Positions 48,607-53,295 of a stretch of 53,295 nt of DNA are shown here, one piece after another. Each line of letters begins with the position of its first letter. The first letter of the stretch is position 1. The notes beneath the pieces are model-generated. The model worked only from the letters and a program-made list of their open reading frames with translations, had not been told where the DNA came from and did not search any database. Source of the stretch: Chloroflexota bacterium (GTDB lineage Bacteria; Chloroflexota; Anaerolineae; Aggregatilineales; UBA2796); NCBI GenBank assembly GCA_021325095.1, contig JAJPHV010000055.1, positions 1-53,295 on the forward strand, read 5' to 3'. A program made the position numbers and the translations under genes.

Positions 48607-49731
48607 TTATTCCCCGATCACGCGCAGCGCCCTGGGGTACGAAGTCAGCACCTCCGCGCCTGTCTCGGTGATCGTGACGTTGTCCTCGATGCGCACACCG
48701 CCCTTGTCCGGCAGGTAAATCCCCGGCTCAATGGTGAAGACCATGCCCGGTTCCAGTATCTGCGTGTTGCCCTCGACGATGTTTGGCCCCTCGTGAATAT
48801 CCAGGCCCAGGCCGTGCCCGGTGCGGTGGATGAACTGCGGCCCGTAGCCCGCGTCGTGGATCACTTTGCGCACGATCCGGTCAAGGTCTTGTGCCACCAT
48901 GCCGGGCCGCGCCGCCTGGATGCCCGCCTCGTTCGCCGCCCTGACCACCTCGTAGACCCTGACCAGTTCGGGATCGACCTGGCCGACGGCGAACGTGCGC
49001 GTGATGTCCGCCGGGTAGCCGCCCACGCTCGCGCCAAAATCAAACAGCAGCAAATCGCCCGCTTTGATGACCTCATCACCGGGTTCACCGTGTGGCTGTG
49101 CGCTCTTCGGCCCGGTCAGCACAATGGGATCGAAGGCATTGCTCTGGCTGCCGCGATCTGCCATCTCATCCAGCAGGATGCGCATGGCTTGCCGTTCGGT
49201 CATACCCGACCTGATCTGCGGCAGCGTGGCGTCCAGCGCGGCCTCGCTCAACCGGATGGCCTGGCGCATGGCTTCGACCTCGGCTGGCTCTTTGTGAACA
49301 CGGGTTCTGATCAGGTCGTGGTCGGCCAGGGTAATGGTGCAGCCGGGTGAGTAATGTTCGATCAGGTGACTTTCCAGCACACGCATCTTCAAGGCTTCGA
49401 CGGCGATCTTTTTACCGCTCAATGCCAGGCCGGTGCATGCCTCGTCGAAGGCCGGGCGGTAGCCCTGGGCATCGGTGTAAACATAATAGGCGATGGTAAA
49501 CGGCGCGGCAGCTTCGATTCTCGGCGTTTCCAGGAGCGGGACGATCATGGCCGGGTCGCTACCCGCCTCCGCACGGATAAACAGCACCAGCGGACGCTCG
49601 CTCAATTCAAACCTGACGCCCGTCAGGTAGGTGAGCGTCGGGCCGGGCACGAGCGCTGCCGCGTCGTAGCCGCTCTCCCGGATGATGCGCTGCATTTTCT
49701 CCAGCCGCGCCTGTCGATTTACGGTTTGCAT
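48607..49731 (-). CDS. M24-family metallopeptidase (Xaa-Pro aminopeptidase/dipeptidase type)
   Basis: A 374-residue peptidase with the creatinase-like N-terminal domain (about 1-135) and a pita-bread catalytic domain. All five metal ligands are visible: Asp in 'LLLFDFGA', Asp in 'PADITRTF', His in 'RTGHGLGLDIHE', Glu in 'FTIEPGIY' and Glu in 'VRIEDNV'. A substrate-site His is in 'QPHGEPGDE'. The enzyme would cleave Xaa-Pro bonds in the cytoplasm. Length and motif spacing are normal. It is a single gene; the small spacer to the divergent glycosyltransferase holds both promoters. GCGAGG just before the ATG is a weak ribosome site. Confidence 0.93.
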   Translation of the reverse strand: MQTVNRQARLEKMQRIIRESGYDAAALVPGPTLTYLTGVRFELSERPLVLFIRAEAGSDPAMIVPLLETPRIEAAAPFTIAYYVYTDAQGYRPAFDEACTGLALSGKKIAVEALKMRVLESHLIEHYSPGCTITLADHDLIRTRVHKEPAEVEAMRQAIRLSEAALDATLPQIRSGMTERQAMRILLDEMADRGSQSNAFDPIVLTGPKSAQPHGEPGDEVIKAGDLLLFDFGASVGGYPADITRTFAVGQVDPELVRVYEVVRAANEAGIQAARPGMVAQDLDRIVRKVIHDAGYGPQFIHRTGHGLGLDIHEGPNIVEGNTQILEPGMVFTIEPGIYLPDKGGVRIEDNVTITETGAEVLTSYPRALRVIGE

Positions 49732-49811
49732 AGCCTCGCTCGCTTTGTAGAGATTCGCGTGTCGCAGGCTGAGGACAATAACACGGCGCGCAAAAGGCTG
49801 TCAAACCACAG

Positions 49812-49817
49812 TATAAT
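49812..49817 (+). promoter_or_regulatory. -10 box of the GT-C glycosyltransferase
   Basis: A perfect TATAAT, 35 bases before the chosen start. No convincing -35 hexamer lies 16-18 bases upstream. Confidence 0.45.
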
Positions 49818-49852
49818 GTTGCGGCTGGCGTTCCATCCGGCAGGGAGTGGCT

Positions 49853-51106
49853 GTGAATCGTTCCAGAGTGGCGCTCGGCGCAATCATTGTGACGGCGGTG
49901 CTGCTTCGGCTGGCCTATGTCGTCGCCTTCGGCAATACGCTCAACTTACAGCTTTCCGGTTACGACGCCTACGCTTCGAATCTGGTGGCCGGGCATGGCT
50001 ACACCCGCTTCCCCGATCTGCACCCGGACAGCGACCTGCCGCCGCTCTACCCGTTTTTCCTGGCGGGCGTCTATGTCGTCTTCGGGCGCAGCGCGATCAC
50101 GGTGGCGCTGGTGCAGATCGCCTTTGACGTGGTAACGCTGGTCGCCATCGATGCCATCGGGCGGCGCGTGGGTGGCAACCTGACCGGGTTGCTGGCCGCA
50201 GCTTTCACCGGTCTCTACCCCTATCTGCTGTTCCAGAACCTGACGGTCAACGACACGGGCATTTTCATCCTGCTGTTGGCGCTGGGGGTGTGGGCCGCCT
50301 ATCGGGTGCTGGACACGGGCCAGTGGCGCTGGGCAGTGATGGCAGGCGCGGCCTTTGGCCTGGCGGCGCTGACCAAGACGCTCGTCGTCCTTTTGCTCCC
50401 ACTGCTGATCGTCTGGTGGTGGCGGCATCTCGATCTGCGCCGGGCGCTCCTGCATGGCGGCGCGATGCTGCTGGTCTTTGCTGTCGTGATCGCACCCTGG
50501 ATCATCCGCAACACACGGCTGCACGGCGCGCTGACGCTGATCAGCACCAACGACGGCAGTAACCTCTACCAGGGTAATAATCCCTGTGTGGCCGACTTTC
50601 TGCTTCAGGGCTGGGACGCGCAGTGGACGAACTGCCTGAACCCGACGCCGCCCGGCCTGACGGAGTTAGAGGCGGCAGCCTGGTTTCGCGCTCAGGCCAT
50701 CGCGTACCTGCGGAACCACGTCGATCAGTGGCCGCGCCTGTTCGCCGTCAAGTTCCTCGCGCTGTGGAGTCCGGACATCATGCCGCGCAGCGTGCCGCCC
50801 GTCGCCAGGCTGAACGACACTGCTGTGCTGCAATACGATCAACCGCTGTTTCAGGTGGCACGCATTGTCCACATCTTTTACTTCGCGCCGCTGCTTGTCC
50901 TGGGGCTGATCGGGCTGTGGCGTGCCTGGCGCGATAGGCGTTTGATCGGCCCCGTCGTCATGGTGCTGGCAGCGATCACCGTCACCTATGTCGTCTACCA
51001 CCCTTCGACGCGCTACCGCTCGCCCGCCGATCCCTTCCTGTTCATTCTGTCGAGCTACGCGGGCTTGTGGCTGTGGGAGATGCGCAAACAGGCGCTCAGG
51101 CCGTAG
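49853..51106 (+). CDS. GT-C membrane glycosyltransferase (PMT/ArnT-like, GT39/GT83 type)
   Basis: A 417-residue integral membrane protein with about 9-11 hydrophobic segments. The first outer loop contains 'LSGYDAYASNLVAGHGY' with an Asp at the expected catalytic position, then 'LPPLYPFFLAGVYVVFG'. This is the layout of PMT_2-type transferases that use polyprenyl-phosphate sugars on the outer membrane face. Later landmarks are 'LAALTKTLVVLLLPLLI' and 'APWIIRNTRLHGALTLISTNDGSNLYQGNNP', a typical family loop. The GTG at 49853 follows GGGAG by 5 bases; another GTG six bases earlier overlaps that ribosome site. The gene converges on the deacetylase gene, with an 11-base 3' overlap. The sugar and acceptor are unknown. 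Confidence 0.85.
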   Translation: MNRSRVALGAIIVTAVLLRLAYVVAFGNTLNLQLSGYDAYASNLVAGHGYTRFPDLHPDSDLPPLYPFFLAGVYVVFGRSAITVALVQIAFDVVTLVAIDAIGRRVGGNLTGLLAAAFTGLYPYLLFQNLTVNDTGIFILLLALGVWAAYRVLDTGQWRWAVMAGAAFGLAALTKTLVVLLLPLLIVWWWRHLDLRRALLHGGAMLLVFAVVIAPWIIRNTRLHGALTLISTNDGSNLYQGNNPCVADFLLQGWDAQWTNCLNPTPPGLTELEAAAWFRAQAIAYLRNHVDQWPRLFAVKFLALWSPDIMPRSVPPVARLNDTAVLQYDQPLFQVARIVHIFYFAPLLVLGLIGLWRAWRDRRLIGPVVMVLAAITVTYVVYHPSTRYRSPADPFLFILSSYAGLWLWEMRKQALRP

Positions 51107-52034
51107 CCTGTGACTGGTCGGGCGGCCCTGGGGTGGGCTGGTAGCCGATCCCGACGGTTCGGCTGTTCGGCCTGTCCTGCGGGCGGGGCAGGGCGTGGAA
51201 CTGTGCGCCGCGCAGGCGCAACTGCCGGATGATCTCCGGCAGCGCGTCATCCGTCACCCTGTCGGCATCGTGCAGCAGGATGATCAGCCCCGCTTCGGCC
51301 TCGATGCTGCGGCGCGGCGGTATCCCGGCACGCAGAAAACTGTCCACGCCCGGATAACCGGAGCCGCCTTTCATGATCCACGTCACCATTTTCGCGGCGG
51401 TGGTCGGCTGGATTCGCAGATCGGTGATGCCATCCCCGCCGTTGACGTGCCAGCCGCTGTAATCGTAGACGCCGTTCAGCCACTTCAGCTTATCCCGGTA
51501 CGGCCATACATAGGGCGCGTGGGCCAATGCCTCGAAGTTCCTGGGATCGAGGAACCCGGACAGCTGGTTGCTGCCGCCGGGCCGGCGGAACAGTTTGGGC
51601 TGCGCCAGGTATTTCGCCAGGGCAGCCTCGTCGGTGGCCTGCAAGATGCTGCGGATGCGTTCCTCAGTGATGATGTACTGCTTCGCCAGCAGCGGCAGCG
51701 ATGGGTGCTCTCTGGCCGTGTTCAGACCTTGCTGCCACAGGTGGTTGCCGATGGAATGCCCGTCGGCCAGCATCCGCACCAGGATTGGCCCTTCCCAACG
51801 GTTGATCGCCCGCCCGTGCAAGAAGAAGGTCGCCGGAACCTGTTCAGCCCTCAGGGTGTCGAGCACGCTGGTTGTCGGCCCGCTCAGGTCGCGCTGCGTG
51901 GTCGGGCCGTCGTCGAAGGTCAGGTAGACCGGGAAAGACCCAGGGGCAGTGTCTGCGGCAAAGCCAGCCCAACGCCCGATCACCGAGAGCGCTGCGCTGA
52001 ACGTGGCGAATTTGAGGAAGTCACGACGGTGCAT
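51096..52034 (-). CDS. Tat-exported polysaccharide deacetylase (NodB domain)
   Basis: A 312-residue protein. The N-terminus 'MHRRDFLKFATFSAALSVIG' is a twin-arginine-type signal. NodB motifs are in order: motif 1 'YLTFDDGPT' (metal Asp and catalytic Asp), motif 2 'GHSIGNHLW' (two metal His), motif 3 'RRPGGSNQ', motif 4 'GWHVNGGD' and motif 5 'LIILLHD'. All key residues are present. The enzyme should remove acetyl groups from an exported glycan or peptidoglycan. The ATG at 52034 overlaps the stop of the upstream protease gene (TAATG), and the frame extension upstream of it has no conserved sequence. The Tat signal suggests a cofactor or metal loaded before export. Confidence 0.9.
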   Translation of the reverse strand: MHRRDFLKFATFSAALSVIGRWAGFAADTAPGSFPVYLTFDDGPTTQRDLSGPTTSVLDTLRAEQVPATFFLHGRAINRWEGPILVRMLADGHSIGNHLWQQGLNTAREHPSLPLLAKQYIITEERIRSILQATDEAALAKYLAQPKLFRRPGGSNQLSGFLDPRNFEALAHAPYVWPYRDKLKWLNGVYDYSGWHVNGGDGITDLRIQPTTAAKMVTWIMKGGSGYPGVDSFLRAGIPPRRSIEAEAGLIILLHDADRVTDDALPEIIRQLRLRGAQFHALPRPQDRPNSRTVGIGYQPTPGPPDQSQATA

Positions 52035-53257
52035 TATCTCGTCCGCACGATGAATGGCGTTGCGGTAGCGATCAGGAAAAACAGGATGATGGTTGCATAG
52101 CCGAGCAGGCGGCGCGGCCCGTTCAGCGGGGTGATGTCGTTGCCCGGCGGCGGGTGGCGTATCCCGGTTAAAAAGACCAGGGCGGCGTAGACCAGGAAAC
52201 TGGGGAAAACCAGCAGACCAAGCGCAACCAGGCCCGCGAAGGCAACAAGCGCAATTGTCCAGGCGAAGCGGCCAAACAGTGTATAGATGACGTGCCCGCC
52301 ATCCAGTTGGCCGACGGGCAGCAGGTTCAGCGTCGTCAGCAGCATCCCGAACCAGGCGGCAAGGGCCACCGGTTGGCGGGTCACGAACAGCCCAAGATTC
52401 TGGTCGGGCCGCAGTACGCTGCCCAGCCATTGCAGCAGCAGCGGCATCCCCAGGCCGCGAAACTGCCCGATTCCACCAAATGCCTCGTAGAAAGCCAGGT
52501 TGGGCCGGTTCACGGGCTGCAATTGGAGGCCGATCACGAAGGCGACGAGAGCGACCACGAAACCCGCCAGCGGCCCGCTGATGCCCACGTCGAACAACGC
52601 CTTACGGTTCGCCAGCGCGCTCTTGATGAAGATCACCGCGCCCAACGTGCCCAGAATCCCGATGAACGGCAGCGGAATGAAATACGGCAGGGTGACGCTG
52701 ACCCCGTGCCGGCGGGCCGCGATATAATGCCCCATTTCGTGCGTACCCAGGATGAGCAGTAGGGTCAGGGCAAAGGGCGCGCCCGCCTGGATCACCGTCC
52801 ACAGGTACGCGAGGTTGCTGCGCAGGAATAATTCACCGAACAGGCTGTCAAGGCGGTAGCCCTGGAACTGCGCGCCGCTGATCGTCGTGGTCAGGATCGT
52901 GGCAAGCAGCAGCAGCGCATGAACCCAGCCCGGCGACGACGGCCCGCGCTCCACCAGCACGCCCTTAGCAGCCAGCACGAGATCGACCTGGCCGTCACGT
53001 TGCAGGGTGGGCGTGTAGCCCAGTGCTCTGAAACGTTCCAGGATGATCGGGTACAGTGCCTCAGCGTCGCCAAGCAACTGACCGCGAAAGACGAGCACCG
53101 TCTGGCGCCGATTCTCAGCCTGCCGGACTTCCTCGACCTTGAACAGGCCATCCAGGGCTGCTTTCAATTGATCTCGAATATCCGGTTGCAAAAGAGGAGC
53201 GGGGCGCGTCCGGAAGATTTCAGGCAGCTCGCTCGATAATGACTCTGACAGGCTCAT
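52034..53257 (-). CDS. Site-2-protease-type M50 membrane metalloprotease
   Basis: A 407-residue membrane protease resembling the EGY/cyanobacterial S2P group. The N-terminal 110 residues are soluble. Membrane segments begin near residue 113; the zinc motif 'ILGTHEMGHYIAARRHG' (HExxH) lies at about residues 172-188, followed by 'SVTLPYFIPLPF'. The second active-site motif is 'LNLLPVGQLDGGH', with the third zinc ligand Asp. 'GISGPLAGFVVALVAFVIG' is a typical PDZ-less S2P loop and helix. Such proteases cut membrane-embedded substrates. The ATG lacks a clear ribosome site, and only 38 bases precede it before the window ends. Confidence 0.9.
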   Translation of the reverse strand: MSLSESLSSELPEIFRTRPAPLLQPDIRDQLKAALDGLFKVEEVRQAENRRQTVLVFRGQLLGDAEALYPIILERFRALGYTPTLQRDGQVDLVLAAKGVLVERGPSSPGWVHALLLLATILTTTISGAQFQGYRLDSLFGELFLRSNLAYLWTVIQAGAPFALTLLLILGTHEMGHYIAARRHGVSVTLPYFIPLPFIGILGTLGAVIFIKSALANRKALFDVGISGPLAGFVVALVAFVIGLQLQPVNRPNLAFYEAFGGIGQFRGLGMPLLLQWLGSVLRPDQNLGLFVTRQPVALAAWFGMLLTTLNLLPVGQLDGGHVIYTLFGRFAWTIALVAFAGLVALGLLVFPSFLVYAALVFLTGIRHPPPGNDITPLNGPRRLLGYATIILFFLIATATPFIVRTR

Positions 53258-53275
53258 AAGATTCGGCGTAGGAGA

Positions 53276-53295
53276 CCCCGCGTTTTAACGCGGGG
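53276..53295. repeat. Perfect palindrome at the window edge
   Basis: CCCCGCGTT/AACGCGGGG with a 2-base centre (a 7-bp stem with a TTTTAA loop is the likely fold). It lies 18 bases upstream of the protease start. It could be a terminator of the preceding gene or another dispersed palindrome; the window ends here. Confidence 0.5.

Overview
The window is about 53 kb of chromosomal DNA of roughly 60% G+C from an environmental bacterium, most likely a member of the Chloroflexota. This is an inference from gene content: multi-GAF membrane histidine kinases, a bacterial RIO-family kinase, TadE/TadG-type surface genes, a vanadium-haloperoxidase-like remnant, a DUF5060 glycosidase, and a dispersed intergenic palindrome that can be read as 'LTPDPSP'. 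No rRNA, tRNA, CRISPR array, integrase or transposase was seen. I count about 29 protein genes, two probable leader peptides and one clear pseudogene.

Layout. 1-6.9 kb (minus strand): a secreted DUF5060-type glycoside hydrolase, then an RbsA-RbsC-RbsB-like sugar ABC operon behind a TATAAT box and a perfect LacI-family operator. 7.1-11.1 kb (plus): a fold-III PLP decarboxylase whose leader carries a promoter, a 27-codon upstream ORF and an intrinsic terminator; an unrecognised beta-propeller-like protein; and a RIO-family kinase whose leader carries a 20-codon upstream ORF and mutually exclusive hairpins. 11.2-21.2 kb: a DoxX membrane protein, a small membrane protein overlapping tail-to-tail with a TPR protein, and two very large paralogous sensor histidine kinases (3 and 5 GAF domains). 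21.6-30.9 kb: a secreted PA14x3-SH3x2 protein, an extended SDR, a LolD/MacB-type ABC exporter pair and a GH92 alpha-mannosidase-like enzyme. 31-36.5 kb: a broken haloperoxidase remnant, sucCD, a YjhG/YagF-type sugar-acid dehydratase and a GDP-L-fucose-synthase-like enzyme. 36.6-48.5 kb: a small membrane-anchored protein and a three-gene TadE/TadG cluster ending in a 2143-residue protein that joins a TadE-type anchor to 13 DUF11-like repeats. 48.6-53.3 kb: an M24 peptidase, a GT-C glycosyltransferase, a polysaccharide deacetylase and a site-2-type M50 protease.

How the genes fit together (inference). One theme is use of plant or fungal glycans: DUF5060 glycosidase, GH92 enzyme, RbsABC-type uptake, sugar-acid dehydratase and succinyl-CoA synthetase. 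A second is the cell surface: PA14/SH3 protein, Tad-type proteins, GT-C transferase, deacetylase and MacB-like exporter. The strongest candidate for an undescribed system is the TadE-TadG-(TadE::DUF11x13) cluster, with a Cys pair in every repeat and a promoter surrounded by three CTGGACA sites. The second is the pair of upstream-ORF leaders that look like peptide-dependent switches before the decarboxylase and the RIO kinase.

A palindromic repeat (about 10 copies) sits within a few bases after the stop codon of most minus-strand genes. It has become part of the dehydratase C-terminus and borders the haloperoxidase pseudogene. All calls come from reading the sequence; no database search was run.
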